The notes under the pieces are model-generated. The model saw only the letters and a list, made by a program, of their open reading frames with translations. It was not told where the DNA came from and did not search any database. From Diaphorobacter aerolatus (GTDB lineage Bacteria; Pseudomonadota; Gammaproteobacteria; Burkholderiales; Burkholderiaceae_C): 64,000 nt of DNA. The DNA lies in assembly GCF_014489535.1 (NCBI RefSeq), contig NZ_CP060783.1, positions 744,001 through 808,000 of the forward strand, written 5' to 3'. Each line of letters opens with the position of its first letter. Positions within the stretch are counted from its first letter, which is position 1. The translations under genes were made by a program, and so were the position numbers. Of the stretch, positions 37,385 to 48,107 are shown piece by piece.

Positions 37385-38647
37385 ATGCACTTAAACGAAC
37401 TCAAGGCACTGCACGTGTCTGAAGTCCTCAAGCAGGCTGAAGAGCTTGAGATCGAAAACGTCGGCCGCATGCGCAAGCAAGAGCTGATGTTCGCCATCAT
37501 CAAAAAGCGCGCCAAGGCCGGCGAACAGGTGTTTGCCGACGGCGTGCTCGAAATCCTGCCCGACGGCTTCGGCTTTCTGCGCAGCCCCGACACCAGCTTC
37601 ACCGCCAGCACGGACGACATCTACATTTCTCCGAGCCAGGTGCGCCGCTTCAATCTGCACACCGGCGACATGATCGAAGGCGAAGTGCGCACGCCCAAGG
37701 ACGGCGAGCGCTACTTTGCACTGACCAAGCTCGACAGCGTCAACGGCGGCCCGCCGGAGCAGAACAAGCACAAGGTGATGTTCGAAAACCTGACGCCACT
37801 GTTCCCCAAGGAACAGATGCGTCTTGAACGCGACATCAAGTCCGAAGAGAACATCACCGGTCGCATCATCGACATCATCGCCCCCATCGGTCGCGGCCAG
37901 CGCGCGCTGATCGTCGCACCGCCCAAGAGCGGCAAGACGGTGATGATGCAGCACATCGCGCACGCGATCACCGCCAACAATCCCGACGTCCACCTGCTGG
38001 TGCTGCTCGTGGACGAGCGCCCCGAAGAAGTGACCGAAATGCAGCGCACCGTGAAGGGCGAGATCATTGCATCGACCTTCGACGAGCCCGCCGCGCGTCA
38101 CGTGCACGTCGCCGAAATGGTGATCGAGCGCGCCAAGCGTCTGGTCGAACTCAAGAAGGACGTGGTGATCCTGCTGGACTCGATCACCCGCCTGGCCCGT
38201 GCCTACAACAACGTCGTGCCTTCCTCCGGCAAGGTGCTCTCGGGCGGTGTGGACGCCAACGCGCTGCAGCGCCCCAAGCGCTTCTTCGGCGCGGCCCGCA
38301 AGGTCGAGGAAGGTGGCTCGCTCACCATCATCGCCACCGCCCTGGTCGACACCGGCAGCCGCATGGACGAGGTGATCTTTGAAGAATTCAAGGGCACGGG
38401 CAACTGCGAAATCCACCTGAACCGCCGCCTCTATGAAAAGCGCGTGTTCCCGGCCATCGAACTCAACAAGAGCGGCACGCGCCGCGAAGAGTTGCTGCTC
38501 GCCCCGGAAATCCTGCAGAAGACCCGCATCCTGCGTCAGTTCATGTACAACATGGACGAGATCGAGTCGATGGAACTGATGATCAAGAACATGAAGGCCA
38601 CCAAGACGAATGTCGAGTTCTTCGACATGATGCGCCGCGGCGGTTGA
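37385..38647 (+). CDS. rho: Transcription termination factor Rho
   Basis: Hexameric RNA-dependent ATPase that ends transcription. The 420-residue protein has the N-terminal helix bundle ([20 protein letters not shown]), the cold-shock-like RNA site ([17 protein letters not shown]), Walker A ([13 protein letters not shown]), Walker B ([19 protein letters not shown]), and the Q- and R-loop region [22 protein letters not shown] 37385 is fixed by AAGGAG. It is followed by a strong intrinsic terminator. Confidence 0.98.
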   Translation: MHLNELKALHVSEVLKQAEELEIENVGRMRKQELMFAIIKKRAKAGEQVFADGVLEILPDGFGFLRSPDTSFTASTDDIYISPSQVRRFNLHTGDMIEGEVRTPKDGERYFALTKLDSVNGGPPEQNKHKVMFENLTPLFPKEQMRLERDIKSEENITGRIIDIIAPIGRGQRALIVAPPKSGKTVMMQHIAHAITANNPDVHLLVLLVDERPEEVTEMQRTVKGEIIASTFDEPAARHVHVAEMVIERAKRLVELKKDVVILLDSITRLARAYNNVVPSSGKVLSGGVDANALQRPKRFFGAARKVEEGGSLTIIATALVDTGSRMDEVIFEEFKGTGNCEIHLNRRLYEKRVFPAIELNKSGTRREELLLAPEILQKTRILRQFMYNMDEIESMELMIKNMKATKTNVEFFDMMRRGG

Positions 38648-38667
38648 TCACCGAGGGCCCTCATCCG

Positions 38668-38702
38668 ACACCCCGCAGACCCCAAGGCTGCGGGGTGTTT
38701 TG
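38668..38702 (+). terminator. Intrinsic terminator after rho
   Basis: A perfect 11-bp stem (ACACCCCGCAG / CTGCGGGGTGT) with a nine-base loop is followed by TTTGTTT. Confidence 0.92.
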
Positions 38703-38724
38703 TTTCTGCCCGCACCCGGGATTT

Positions 38725-38752
38725 TTGCCACCCGCCGCAAATATGCAATAAT
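38725..38752 (+). promoter_or_regulatory. Sigma-70 type promoter of rpmE2
   Basis: TTGCCA (38725-38730) and AATAAT (38747-38752) are spaced by 16 bases, each a five-of-six match. The leader of about 65 bases that follows can fold (GTCAGGCTG with CAGCTGAC) just before the ribosome-binding site. Confidence 0.6.
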
Positions 38753-38826
38753 AGAGAGCTTTTTATTGCGGAAAGTACGTCAGGCTGGCTGGCGCGGCTC
38801 CCGCAGCTGACCTGAAGGAAAAGATC

Positions 38827-39081
38827 ATGAAAGAAGGCATCCACCCCGACTACCGCGAAGTGCTGTTCGTGGACCTGTCCAACGGCTTCAAGTTCGTTAC
38901 CCGTTCCTGCGTGAACACCAAGGAAACCGATACGTTCGAAGGCAAGGAATACCCGCTGTACAAGCTGGATACCTCCAGCGAATCGCACCCCTTCTACACC
39001 GGTACCCAAAAGTCCGTGGACAACATGGGTGGCCGCGTCGAGCGTTTCCGCAACCGTTTCGGCAAGACGACCGCGAAGTAA
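38827..39081 (+). CDS. rpmE2: 50S ribosomal protein L31, type B
   Basis: An 84-residue ribosomal protein, typical of the type B (zinc-independent) form: [40 protein letters not shown], and [20 protein letters not shown]. The zinc-binding cysteine set of type A is missing; only one Cys is present. Type B paralogues are often zinc-controlled (Zur), but no Zur box was recognised here, and in betaproteobacteria this may be the main L31. It follows rho and has its own promoter and terminator. Confidence 0.96.
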   Translation: MKEGIHPDYREVLFVDLSNGFKFVTRSCVNTKETDTFEGKEYPLYKLDTSSESHPFYTGTQKSVDNMGGRVERFRNRFGKTTAK

Positions 39082-39140
39082 GCGCCATAGCGCTGCAGGC
39101 TCGGCTCTCGTCGTTCTCTGGCGACCTGGTGCCGACCACT

Positions 39141-39177
39141 CGAAAAAAGGCAGCCGTATCCGCGCTGCCTTTTTTCG
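39141..39177. terminator. Bidirectional terminator after rpmE2
   Basis: A 13-bp inverted repeat (CGAAAAAAGGCAG / CTGCCTTTTTTCG) with an 11-base loop gives a GC stem flanked by A6 and T6. Confidence 0.9.
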
Positions 39178-39295
39178 TTCAAGGCCCGCCCGAGACAGTG
39201 TCTCCCGCCGCCAATTTGCCGCTATGCTCTGACGTGGCGGCCCGATTTCCTTGCAGCGCCGCCGAACGGCTTCGCCAGCCACTGTCTGCGTCAGT

Positions 39296-40986
39296 GTGAA
39301 CTATCCCAATCCCGCCATCGTTGCCCAAAGTGCCGTACGTCCGCTTCATCGCTGGGCCCTGTGGCTGCTGTGCGCGGCCTATGTGACTTTCGGTTTCGTC
39401 GGGCGTGATCCATGGCGCAATTCCGATGTCACGGCGTTCGGGTACATGCGCGAGTTGGCGCTGGGGAACACGCCATGGCTCACGCCGACACTGGCCGGCC
39501 TTGCGCCCGACATCGACGGCCTTCTGCCCTATTGGCTGGGCGCGTGGGCGATCCGCATTGCGCCGCAGTGGATTCCGATGGAGTTCGCGGCGCGTCTGCC
39601 CTTCATCGCCATGCTCGCGCTGACGCTGTCGGCCACCTGGTACAGCATTTATTATCTTGCGCGCCAACCGGGTGCGCAGCCGGTGGCGTTTGCCTTCGGG
39701 GCGAGGCCTATCCGCTCGACTATGCCCGCGCCCTGGGTGACGCAGGCCTGCTCGCGCTGATTGCGAGTCTCGGGCTTGCGCAGTTCTCGCACGAAACCAC
39801 GAGCTATCTGACCCAGCTTTGCTGCACGGCGCTGGTGTTCTTCGCCGCCTCCAGCATTCCGCATCGGCGCAACCTGTCTGCCCTGCTCGCATTTCTGGGG
39901 CTGCTCGGCCTGTCGCTGAGCGGCGCGCCGACGGTGGCCGTGCTGCTCGGACTTGGCAGTGCATTGATCGCGTCGAAATCGGGGCTTGCCTCGCCCGCCA
40001 AGCGCATCGAAAGCGGTGTCATTCTGGCCGTCGCCACGCTGTTGGCCGCAGGCGTGGCTGCGGTGCTGGGCCTGTGGCGTTTCAACGCGGTTGCGCCGAG
40101 CGGCTTCAAGGATTTTCAAAGCATTTTCCGCCTCGTCCTGTGGTTCTGCTGGCCCGCGTGGCCGCTCGCCCTGTGGACGATCTGGCGCTGGCGCCACCTG
40201 ATCTTCACCGCGCAGTGGAACCGCCATCTGCTGCTGCCGCTGTGGTTCCTGCTGGTTGCGGTGGCCGCGGCGCTCCTCACCCGCCCATCCGATCGCGCAT
40301 TGCTGCTGGGCCTGCCCGCATTGGCAGCGCTTGCGGCCTTTGCGCTGCCGACCCTGAGCCGCAGCATTGGCGCGCTGATCGATTGGTTCACGCTGATTTT
40401 TTTCAGCATTTCGGCCATTGCCATCTGGGTCGTCTGGATTGCGGTGCAGACCGGTTTTCCTCCCAAGCCCGCTGCCAACGTGGCGCGGCTGGCACCCAGC
40501 TTCGTGCCGACGTTTTCATGGCTCGAATTCGTGCTCGCGCTGGCGGCCACCATTGCCTGGTGCGCCCTCGTCTGGTGGCGCGCGGCGCGCAATCGCGATG
40601 CGCTCTGGAAAAGCCTGATCCTGCCTGCCACCGGGGCGACTCTGGGCTGGATCCTGCTCATGACGATCTGGCTGCCGATGCTCAATCATGGCCGCAGCAT
40701 GGCTCCGCAGATCAAGCCGCTGGTCACGCTGATCGGTGACCGCAGCGGCTGCATCGGCGGCTACGGCCTTTCCCGCGCGCAGATCGCGGCCATCAGCTAT
40801 TACGGCAACATCACCATGGTCGCGTCGCCCGATGCTGATCGCTGCGAGTGGATCATCACCGATGCCGACGCCACACCGCCGGTGACCGATGTCTGGCCCG
40901 ATGCGCAATGGGAAGAAGTGGGCGGCGTCGCGCGGCCCACGGACAGAACCGATCGCCTCGTCATATTGCACAGGCGTTCGCGCTGA
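39296..40986 (+). CDS. ArnT/GT39-like membrane glycosyltransferase, one frame break
   Basis: With one base restored, a 563-residue polytopic inner-membrane protein. The first periplasmic loop FVGRDPWRNSDVTAFGYMRE resembles the acidic catalytic loop of GT-C enzymes that use polyprenyl-phosphate sugars (ArnT, PMT). About ten or more hydrophobic helices follow, with a short soluble C-terminus. The frame breaks at four G at 39698-39701; five joins QPVAFAFGG to EAYPLDYARALGD. GTG 39296 is chosen because earlier codons look non-coding. Its stop overlaps the MATE start (TGATG), so the two are translationally coupled and may serve one envelope process. Substrates unknown. Confidence 0.75.
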
Positions 40987-42347
40987 TGCCCGAACGCTCG
41001 ATCATCGTGCGGCACGCGGTCACGGTGCTTGCGGGCCAGTTGGCGGTGATGGCCTTCGGCGTGACGGACACCGTGGTTGCCGGTCGCCATTCCGACGAGG
41101 CACTGGCCGCGCTGTCCATTGGCTCCGCCGTATTCATCAGCGTCTACGTCTCGCTCATGGGCGTGCTTCAGGCGCTGCTGCCGATCTGGGCCGAGCAGCG
41201 CGGTGCAGCGCATTCCACGGCGCTCGGCGCGAGCCTGCGGCAGTCGCTATACCTCTGGCTTGCGGCGAGCCTGATCGGCATGTACGCGCTGCTCTCACCC
41301 GATGCCATCCTGCGCTGGACGCGCGTGCCACCCGATCTGCGCGAGGTCGTGCTCGACTACCTGCACATCCTGGCCTTCGCCCTGCCACCGTCCCTGCTGT
41401 TTCGCATCTACAGCACGATGAATCAGTCGCTTGGCCATCCGCAACTGGTGACGTGGCTGCAGGTGGCGTCGCTCGCGCTCAAGGTGCCGCTGTCGATCTG
41501 GTTCACCTTCGGCGGCGCGGGTCTTGCCGCACAAGGCGCTGCGGGCTGCGCCTGGGCCACGCTGGTGGTGAATTATTCGCTGATGTTCTGCGGCATCGTG
41601 ATGCTGCGCACGCAGCGTATGTACGAACCGCTCGCGCTGTGGAAGGCGCTGGAAAAACCCGATTTCGCGCAGCTCGGCAGATTCTTGCGCCTCGGTGTGC
41701 CTGCGGGCCTGTCGATTCTGGTCGAGGTCACCTCGTTCACGTTGATGGCGCTGTTCATTGCGAGGCAGGGAACGCTGGCAGCGGCCACGCACCAGATTCT
41801 CGCGAACATGGCCGCCGTGCTCTACATGGTGCCGCTTTCGCTGGCCATAGCGACAAGCGCGCGTGTGAGTTACTGGCGCGGCGCGGCCAATGAAACGGCC
41901 GCGCGCGCTGTCGCCATGCAGGGCTTCGGCATGGCGGCGACGATGGGGCTGGTGCTGGGGCTCGTGCTCATCCTTACCCGGCATCAGGTGGTGGCGTTTT
42001 ACTCCACGAACACGGCCGTCATCGCACTCACGGCCTCATTGCTGATCTGGGTGGCCGCCTACCACATGGCCGACGCGATCCAGACGCTCTGCATTTTTGT
42101 GCTGCGCAGCTACCGCATCACATTTTTGCCGCTGGTCGTCTACGCGCTGATGCTCTGGGGCGTTGGCCTTGCGGGTGGCTATTTACTGGCTTATGAAGGC
42201 ATTGCGGGTTTCGGGCCGATCCCTTCGCCCGCGCCGTTCTGGGCCTGCAGCGCCGCAGTGCTGGCCGTCACGGCGCTGATCTTCACAGGGCTGCTGGTTC
42301 GTGCGCTGAGGCGTTGTGCGGCGCCTGCAACGCGATCTGCGACTTGA
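40986..42347 (+). CDS. MATE-family multidrug/cation efflux protein
   Basis: A 453-residue inner-membrane exporter with about twelve helices and the two-lobed MATE pattern (AVMAFGVTDTVVAGRHSDEA, LMGVLQALLPIWAEQRG, and in the second half MALFIARQGTLAAATHQI). It probably exchanges cationic compounds for H+ or Na+. ATG 40986 overlaps the preceding stop. Its last 65 bases overlap the 3' end of phoR on the other strand. Confidence 0.9.
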   Translation: MPERSIIVRHAVTVLAGQLAVMAFGVTDTVVAGRHSDEALAALSIGSAVFISVYVSLMGVLQALLPIWAEQRGAAHSTALGASLRQSLYLWLAASLIGMYALLSPDAILRWTRVPPDLREVVLDYLHILAFALPPSLLFRIYSTMNQSLGHPQLVTWLQVASLALKVPLSIWFTFGGAGLAAQGAAGCAWATLVVNYSLMFCGIVMLRTQRMYEPLALWKALEKPDFAQLGRFLRLGVPAGLSILVEVTSFTLMALFIARQGTLAAATHQILANMAAVLYMVPLSLAIATSARVSYWRGAANETAARAVAMQGFGMAATMGLVLGLVLILTRHQVVAFYSTNTAVIALTASLLIWVAAYHMADAIQTLCIFVLRSYRITFLPLVVYALMLWGVGLAGGYLLAYEGIAGFGPIPSPAPFWACSAAVLAVTALIFTGLLVRALRRCAAPATRSAT

Positions 42348-43688
42348 GGACCTGAGGCTGTGCGCCGCGAAGGCGCATTGCCGGAAACTCGACCGCGAAG
42401 GTCGAGCCCTTGCCCACCACGCTCGAAATCTGGAGGGTCGCGCCGTGACGCTGCACCGCATGCTTGACGATGGCGAGCCCCAATCCCGTGCCACCCGTCT
42501 CGCGCGAGCGGCTGCGGTCCACACGGTAGAAACGCTCGGTCAGGCGCGGGATGTGTTCGGGCGCAATGCCCACGCCGGTATCGGTGACCACAAAGCGTGC
42601 GTTGCCGTTGTCGAGCATGTCCCAGCACACCGTGATCCTGCCGCCTGCCGGCGTGTAGCGCACCGCATTGTTGACAAGGTTCGACAGCGCACTTTGCAGC
42701 TCGGCCACGATGCCAGCGATCTGCCCGGCGGCCCTCATGGTCTCGACGGGCGGGAAGATGATCTCGTGGTGCTTTTGCTGGTTCACGGTGAGCGTCGCGG
42801 AAAGTCCTCGCGCCTCCTCCTCGCTGCGCTTGAGAAGCGCCTCGACCGGCACCCAGTCGCTCATGCCCGGCAACGGACTGCCCTCCAGCCGCGAAAGCGT
42901 GAGCAAGTCCAGCACCACGCTCTGCATGCGCGCGGCCTGCTGCGACATCATGCCGAGATAACGTTGCCGCTCGTCGTCGGTCAGCGGCAGGGTCTGCAGT
43001 GTTTCGACGAAGCCGGTGAGCACCGTGAGCGGCGTGCGGATCTCGTGCGATACGTTCGCAACGAAGTCGCGCCGCATCGCCTCGGCCTGTTCGAGCGCCG
43101 TGATGTCCTGCGACAAAAGCAGCTTGCGGCCATCACCATACGGATGGAGCTGCACCGAAATGCGCACCGGCCGCGCGGTCGTGCTGGATCGTCCCTGAAG
43201 CGCCACCGGACGTGAGAAATTCTGCGCGTTGTAGTAGCGCGTGAAATCCGGATCGCGCACCAGGTTGCCGACGGTCTGCATCAGGTCGCGCCCTACATCG
43301 AAGCCGAAATGCGCCTCGGCCATCTGGTTGCACCACTCGATGTGACCTTCCTCGTCCAGCAGCACCACGCCGTTGGGCGACGCCTGCAACGCCGACAGGA
43401 TGTCGTGAAGGCGCGCATCGCTCGCCCTGATCTGATGATCCGCCTGGCGAATCAGGCGCCGCGCGCGATCCGCCGCCTCGCCCCACATGCCGCGCAACGA
43501 CGGCGCGGTCTGTGGATCACCCTGACGCAGCCACCGGAGCACGCGGCTGCCGCGCCAGAAATCCCAGATGAACCAGACCCACGTGGCGACGCCCGCGCCG
43601 GCGATGGCGCCCCACGGCCCTCCCTCCACCAACCCAGGGCACCGCCGATGAGCTGGAAACCGATGAAAAAAATAAATCGCCAAAGCAT
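42283..43688 (-). CDS. phoR: Phosphate regulon sensor histidine kinase, one frame break near the N-terminus
   Basis: Inner-membrane kinase that phosphorylates PhoB at low phosphate. Read with one restored base it has 468 residues: membrane segment MLWRFIFFIGFQLIGGALGW, a second hydrophobic stretch (GAIAGAGVATWVWFIW), a PAS domain (ASPNGVVLLDEEGHIEWCNQ), the His box FVANVSHEIRTPLTVLTGF, the N box NLVNNAVRYTPAGG, and G boxes VTDTGVGIAPEHI and RETGGTGLGLAIVKHAV. The break is near 43629-43635 (G/C-run loss). An internal start at 43683 in the other frame gives a spurious N-terminus. A terminator separates it from phoB, so it may have its own promoter (TATAAA at 43747-43742). Confidence 0.9.
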
Positions 43689-43789
43689 GTTGCAGGGTGG
43701 AAGGCGACGTCTCGGGACGCCGCTCTGGTTGAAGTATGCGGTTTATACGCCCAAGCGCATACCCTCAGGAAAATCAGAACATGGCGAAG

Positions 43790-43824
43790 CCAGAAACAAA
43801 AATGCCGGGCTTGCAGGCCCGGCA
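43790..43824 (-). terminator. Intrinsic terminator between phoB and phoR
   Basis: On the minus strand, a perfect 8-bp stem (TGCCGGGC / GCCCGGCA, six-base loop) is followed by TTTTTGTTT, 36 bases past the phoB stop codon. Confidence 0.85.
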
Positions 43825-43859
43825 CATCGCCTTCTTCCTGTGGCTGTGGCCGTTGTTGC

Positions 43860-44567
43860 TTAAGCCTGCATCAGCGCGGGCGGTTGCGCCGTGAGGCGGT
43901 AACCGGCACCGCGCACGGTCTCGATCATCGCCGATGCCGAACCGAGCGCCTCGCGCAGTCGCTTCACATGTACGTCCACCGTGCGCTCCTCGATGAAGAC
44001 GTGATCGCCCCAGACCTTGTCGAGCAATTGCGCACGACTGTGCACGCGCTCCGAGTGCTTCATCAGAAAATGCAGCAGCTTGAACTCGGTCGGGCCGACC
44101 TTCAGGCCCTGGCCCTGAAAGCTCACCCGGTACGTGGCGGCATCGAGCGTCAGTTCGCCAATCGACACGCTGTCGCTCACCTGCTCGGGCGCGCGGCGGC
44201 GCAGCACGGCGCGGATGCGCGCGAGCAGCTCCTGCGTGGAGAACGGCTTGGTGATGTAGTCGTCGGCACCGGCATCCAGCCCCGCGACCTTGTCCGGCTC
44301 GTCGCCGCGCGCGGTCAGCATCAGGATCGGAATCGGCTTGGTGCGCGGGTCGGCGCGCCACTTGCGCGCCAGTTGAAGACCGCTTTGGCCGGGCAGCATC
44401 CAGTCGAGCAGGATCACATCGGGCAACACGGCATCCAGCTCGCGCTGGGCCGATTCACCATCTTCCGCCCAGATGGGCTGGAAGCCGTTGTGACGCAGAT
44501 TGACCGCGACGAGTTCGGCAATCGCCGACTCATCTTCAACAATCAGGACGCGAGGTAATTTCTTCAT
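43860..44567 (-). CDS. phoB: Phosphate regulon response regulator
   Basis: OmpR-family activator that binds Pho boxes once phosphorylated by PhoR. The 235-residue protein has a receiver domain with the acceptor Asp55 (VILLDWMLPGQSG), acidic pair near the N-terminus (IVEDESAI), and a signalling Lys in DDYITKPFSTQELLARIRAV. The winged-helix domain ends EERTVDVHVKRLREALG. It is last in the pst operon, 15 bases behind phoU. Confidence 0.97.
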   Translation of the reverse strand: MKKLPRVLIVEDESAIAELVAVNLRHNGFQPIWAEDGESAQRELDAVLPDVILLDWMLPGQSGLQLARKWRADPRTKPIPILMLTARGDEPDKVAGLDAGADDYITKPFSTQELLARIRAVLRRRAPEQVSDSVSIGELTLDAATYRVSFQGQGLKVGPTEFKLLHFLMKHSERVHSRAQLLDKVWGDHVFIEERTVDVHVKRLREALGSASAMIETVRGAGYRLTAQPPALMQA

Positions 44568-44582
44568 CTGACGAACCGCCTT

Positions 44583-45284
44583 TCAACCGACCGCCGACTC
44601 GATTTCATCGAGCGCAGTGTGGCGCACATCCTTGCCCTTGACCAGGTAGATGATGAGTTCGGCCACATTCTTGGAATGGTCTCCGATGCGCTCGATGGCC
44701 TTCGCGAGGAACAGCAGGTCGAGGCTTGCGGAAATCTTGCGCGGATCTTCCATCATGTAAGTGATCAGCTTGCGCACGAAACCATCGAACTCCTTGTCGA
44801 TGAGGTCGTCTTCCTTGAGGATGTCGAGTGCCGTCTTGGTGTCGAGTCGCGCAAACGCATCGAGCGCCTTGCGCAGCAGACCCGAGGCCAGATCGGCGGC
44901 CACGCCCAATTCGCTCGAAGGCAGGGAGCGCGCGGCGCCGCTTTCGATGATCGACTTGACCATGCGCGCCATGCGCGTGGCCTCGTCGCCCATGCGCTCC
45001 AGATTGGCGATGGCCTTGCTGAACGCGATCAGCAGGCGCAGGTCGCGAGCCGTCGGCTGGCGGCGCGCGATGATGGTGGAGAGTTCGTAGTCGATCTCGA
45101 CTTCCATCGAGTTCACGCGCTTTTCGAGTTCTTCGACCTGATCGGCGGCTTCCACGCTGAAGTGCGAGAGCGCATAGATCGCCTGGCGAATCTGCGACTC
45201 GACAATACCGCCCAATTCCATGACACGCGCCGAGACGCTGTTGAGTTCGCTGTCGAACTGCGAGGAGAGATGTTTATCTGGCAT
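44583..45284 (-). CDS. phoU: Phosphate signalling and transport regulator PhoU
   Basis: Links the Pst transporter to PhoR and keeps PhoB silent in high phosphate. The 233-residue all-helical protein has two PhoU repeats with the metal-binding motifs (ANLERMGDEATRMARMV, and AKAIERIGDHSKNVAELIIY). ATG 45284 begins MPDKHLSSQFDSELNSVSAR. The frame happens to stay open upstream into pstB, but that part is out of frame with pstB and is not coding. Confidence 0.97.
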   Translation of the reverse strand: MPDKHLSSQFDSELNSVSARVMELGGIVESQIRQAIYALSHFSVEAADQVEELEKRVNSMEVEIDYELSTIIARRQPTARDLRLLIAFSKAIANLERMGDEATRMARMVKSIIESGAARSLPSSELGVAADLASGLLRKALDAFARLDTKTALDILKEDDLIDKEFDGFVRKLITYMMEDPRKISASLDLLFLAKAIERIGDHSKNVAELIIYLVKGKDVRHTALDEIESAVG

Positions 45285-45304
45285 ATCGTTTTCTCCTTGG
45301 ATCA

Positions 45305-46090
45305 TCAACCGAAACGGCCGGTGATGTAGTCTTCCGTTTCCTTGCGCTGCGGCTTGAAGAACATCTGTTCCGTATCGCCGAATTCGACCAGATCGCCCAG
45401 GTACATGTAGGCGGTGTAGTCGCTGCAGCGCGCTGCCTGCTGCATGTTGTGGGTCACGATGACCACGGTGTAGTCGTTCTTCAACTCGGCAATCAGCTCC
45501 TCGACCTTGGCGGTGGAGATCGGGTCGAGCGCCGAACATGGCTCGTCGAGCAGCAGCACTTCGGGCTTGATCGCGATGCCGCGGGCAATGCACAGACGCT
45601 GCTGCTGACCACCGGACAGACCCGAGCCGCTCTGGTGCAGCTTGTCCTTCACCTCGGTCCACAGCGCCGCCTTGCGCAGCGCCCATTCCACCCGCTCGTC
45701 CATGTCGGTGGCGTTCAGGCTCTCGAACAGCTTCACGCCAAACGCGATGTTGTCGTAGATCGACATCGGGAACGGTGTCGGCTTCTGGAACACCATGCCG
45801 ACCTTGGCACGGATCAGCGCCACGTCCTGCTTGGATGTCAGCAGGTTGTCGCCGTCCAGCAGGATCTCGCCTTCGGCGCGCTGCTCGGGGTACAGCTCGA
45901 ACATGCGGTTGAAGGTACGCAGCAAAGTCGACTTGCCGCAACCCGAGGGGCCGATGAATGCGGTCACCTTGTTCTCGGGGATGTCGAGATTGATGCTTTT
46001 GAGCGCGTGGAACTTGCCGTAGTAGAAGTTCAGGTTGCGAACGGTGATCTTCGAAGGCGAAGGCGATAAGCTGTTCTTGATGGGAGCCAT
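45305..46090 (-). CDS. pstB: Phosphate ABC transporter ATPase
   Basis: Powers phosphate import through PstCA. The 261-residue protein has Walker [10 protein letters not shown] (47-55), the signature [15 protein letters not shown], Walker [17 protein letters not shown] and the switch His in [11 protein letters not shown]. The N-terminus [20 protein letters not shown] is PstB-typical. It lies 39 bases after pstA and 20 bases before phoU. Confidence 0.98.
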   Translation of the reverse strand: MAPIKNSLSPSPSKITVRNLNFYYGKFHALKSINLDIPENKVTAFIGPSGCGKSTLLRTFNRMFELYPEQRAEGEILLDGDNLLTSKQDVALIRAKVGMVFQKPTPFPMSIYDNIAFGVKLFESLNATDMDERVEWALRKAALWTEVKDKLHQSGSGLSGGQQQRLCIARGIAIKPEVLLLDEPCSALDPISTAKVEELIAELKNDYTVVIVTHNMQQAARCSDYTAYMYLGDLVEFGDTEQMFFKPQRKETEDYITGRFG

Positions 46091-46129
46091 GATGAGGTGT
46101 TCCTCTACTCTTTGATTCTTGGATTCGGT

Positions 46130-47017
46130 TTACTTCTGACGCGTCACGAAACGCGCCAGGATGTTGAGACCCAGCACGGCCAGCGTGATCAGGAACACAC
46201 CGGCCCATGCCAGGTGCTGCCAGTTTTCGTACGGGCTCATTGCAAACTTGAAGATCGTGACCGGCAGGCTGGCCATGGGCTTGGACAGGTCGCCATTCCA
46301 GAACTGGTTGTTCAACGCGGTGAACAGCAGCGGTGCGGTCTCACCAGCGATGCGCGCCACGGCCAGCAGCACACCGGTGATCACGCCGGCGCGGGCCGCA
46401 CGCAGCGTCACCAAGGTAATCACCTTCCACTTGGGCGTGCCAAGCGCGTAGGCCGCTTCACGCAGGGCCGAAGGAACCAGCGTCAGCATGTTCTCGGTCG
46501 TGCGGATGACCACCGGAATCACGATCAAGGCGAGCGCCAGAATACCGGCGTAGGCCGAGAAGCTCTTGAAATACGCGACGACAATCGCATACACGAACAG
46601 ACCGATCACGATCGATGGAGCAGACAGCAGGATGTCGTTGACGAAGCGCGTAGTCGAGGCAAGCCAGCCGCGCGGATCGTATTCGGCCAGGTAGACACCG
46701 GCCATGATGCCGATCGGGGTGCCGACGAAAGTCGCCAGGGCCACCATCACCAGCGAGCCGAAGATCGCGTTGGCGATACCGCCGGGCTCGTTGGGCGGCG
46801 GCGTCATTTCGGTGAACAGCGTCAGGCTCAGGCCACCGATGCCAAGGCGCAAGGTTTCCCAGAGAATCCAGATCAGCCAGAACACGCCAAAGGCCATGGC
46901 GGCAAGCGACAGCGTGAGTGCGATCTGGTTGACGCGCTTGCGCGTGCCGTAGCGCGCAGCACGCACTCTGGCGAGTTCCTGCGCGGCGATGAGTTGAGTG
47001 GATGTTGTCGTGTTCAC
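46130..47017 (-). CDS. pstA: Phosphate ABC transporter permease PstA
   Basis: A 295-residue inner-membrane permease with six helices and the EAA loop ([20 protein letters not shown]). The start ATG overlaps the pstC stop (ATGA). Family blocks include [19 protein letters not shown] and [20 protein letters not shown]. Confidence 0.97.
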   Translation of the reverse strand: MNTTTSTQLIAAQELARVRAARYGTRKRVNQIALTLSLAAMAFGVFWLIWILWETLRLGIGGLSLTLFTEMTPPPNEPGGIANAIFGSLVMVALATFVGTPIGIMAGVYLAEYDPRGWLASTTRFVNDILLSAPSIVIGLFVYAIVVAYFKSFSAYAGILALALIVIPVVIRTTENMLTLVPSALREAAYALGTPKWKVITLVTLRAARAGVITGVLLAVARIAGETAPLLFTALNNQFWNGDLSKPMASLPVTIFKFAMSPYENWQHLAWAGVFLITLAVLGLNILARFVTRQK

Positions 47018-48042
47018 GAACGTGCTCCTTCGGCTTTCTTCAGGCGGTTGAGCAGCAGCTTGGAGAGCGTCAGAACCACAAAGGTGATGAAGAACAGAAC
47101 CAGGCCCAGATAGATCAGCGAAGCCTGGTGCAGGCCCTCGCCTGCTTCGGCGAACTCGTTGGCGAGCGCCGAGGTGATGCTGTTTGCGGCCTCGAACACC
47201 GACAGCGAATTGAGCTGGTTCATGTTACCGATCACGAACGTCACGGCCATGGTTTCACCCAGAGCGCGTCCGAGACCCAGCATGACGCCGCCGAGCACAC
47301 CGGCCTTGGTATACGGAAGAACCACCTTCCAGACCACTTCCCAGGTCGTGGAACCCAGGCCATAGGCCGATTCCTTGAGCAGCGCGGGAGTGACTTCAAA
47401 CACGTCGCGCATCACCGAGGCGATGAACGGAATGATCATGATCGCGAGGATGATGCCGGCAGACAGGATACCGATACCGACCGGCGGCCCGGATACCAGC
47501 GCACCGAGATACGGCACGCCGTTGAGCAGCTTCTGCAGCGGCGCCTGCACGTAGGTGGCAAGAATCGGGCCGAACACCATCAGACCCCACATACCGTAGA
47601 CGATGGAGGGAACCGCCGCCAGCAATTCAATCGCGGTGCCCAGTGGGCGCTTGAGCCAGGCGGGCGAGAGTTCGGTGAGAAAAAGCGCGATGCCGAAGCT
47701 GACCGGCACGGCAATGATCAGCGCGATGGCGGAGGTCGCGAGCGTACCGTAGATCATCACCAGACCGCCGTACTCGTTCTGTACCGGGTCCCAGACGCTG
47801 CTGGTCAGAAATCCGAGGCCGTACTTGCTGATCGAGGGCCACGCACCGATGATGAGCGAGACAAGAATACCGATCAGCAAGAGCAGCGTGAGCACAGCCG
47901 CGCCGCGCGCGCACCAGCCAAACAATCGGTCAATGAACGCGCCGGCCATCGGAGACGGGCGGGACGGAGGGGTGTTTTTTGACACTCTATCCATATCCTT
48001 CAAGGAAGAATTGGCAGATGATACGGGCAGTGTGGTGGACAC
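47014..48042 (-). CDS. pstC: Phosphate ABC transporter permease PstC
   Basis: Partner permease with six helices; motifs are [40 protein letters not shown] and the EAA loop [20 protein letters not shown]. The start is uncertain: GTG 48042 (342 residues, with GAGG upstream) is favoured; ATG 47994 would give 326 residues, and a GTG at 48096 is possible but lacks a clear site. It is preceded by a stem-loop that separates it from pstS. Confidence 0.95.
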   Translation of the reverse strand: MSTTLPVSSANSSLKDMDRVSKNTPPSRPSPMAGAFIDRLFGWCARGAAVLTLLLLIGILVSLIIGAWPSISKYGLGFLTSSVWDPVQNEYGGLVMIYGTLATSAIALIIAVPVSFGIALFLTELSPAWLKRPLGTAIELLAAVPSIVYGMWGLMVFGPILATYVQAPLQKLLNGVPYLGALVSGPPVGIGILSAGIILAIMIIPFIASVMRDVFEVTPALLKESAYGLGSTTWEVVWKVVLPYTKAGVLGGVMLGLGRALGETMAVTFVIGNMNQLNSLSVFEAANSITSALANEFAEAGEGLHQASLIYLGLVLFFITFVVLTLSKLLLNRLKKAEGARS

Positions 48043-48107
48043 GGGGTGCGCCTCGGTAGGAATTAAAAGTCGAAGATCCGTTCGAGTTCGGGCCATCCGG
48101 CAGACAA

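Noticed and set aside
44583..46208. Fusion-like frame running from within pstB into phoU
   Set aside because: The upstream part is out of frame with pstB and non-conserved; PhoU starts at 45284 and the open frame is chance.
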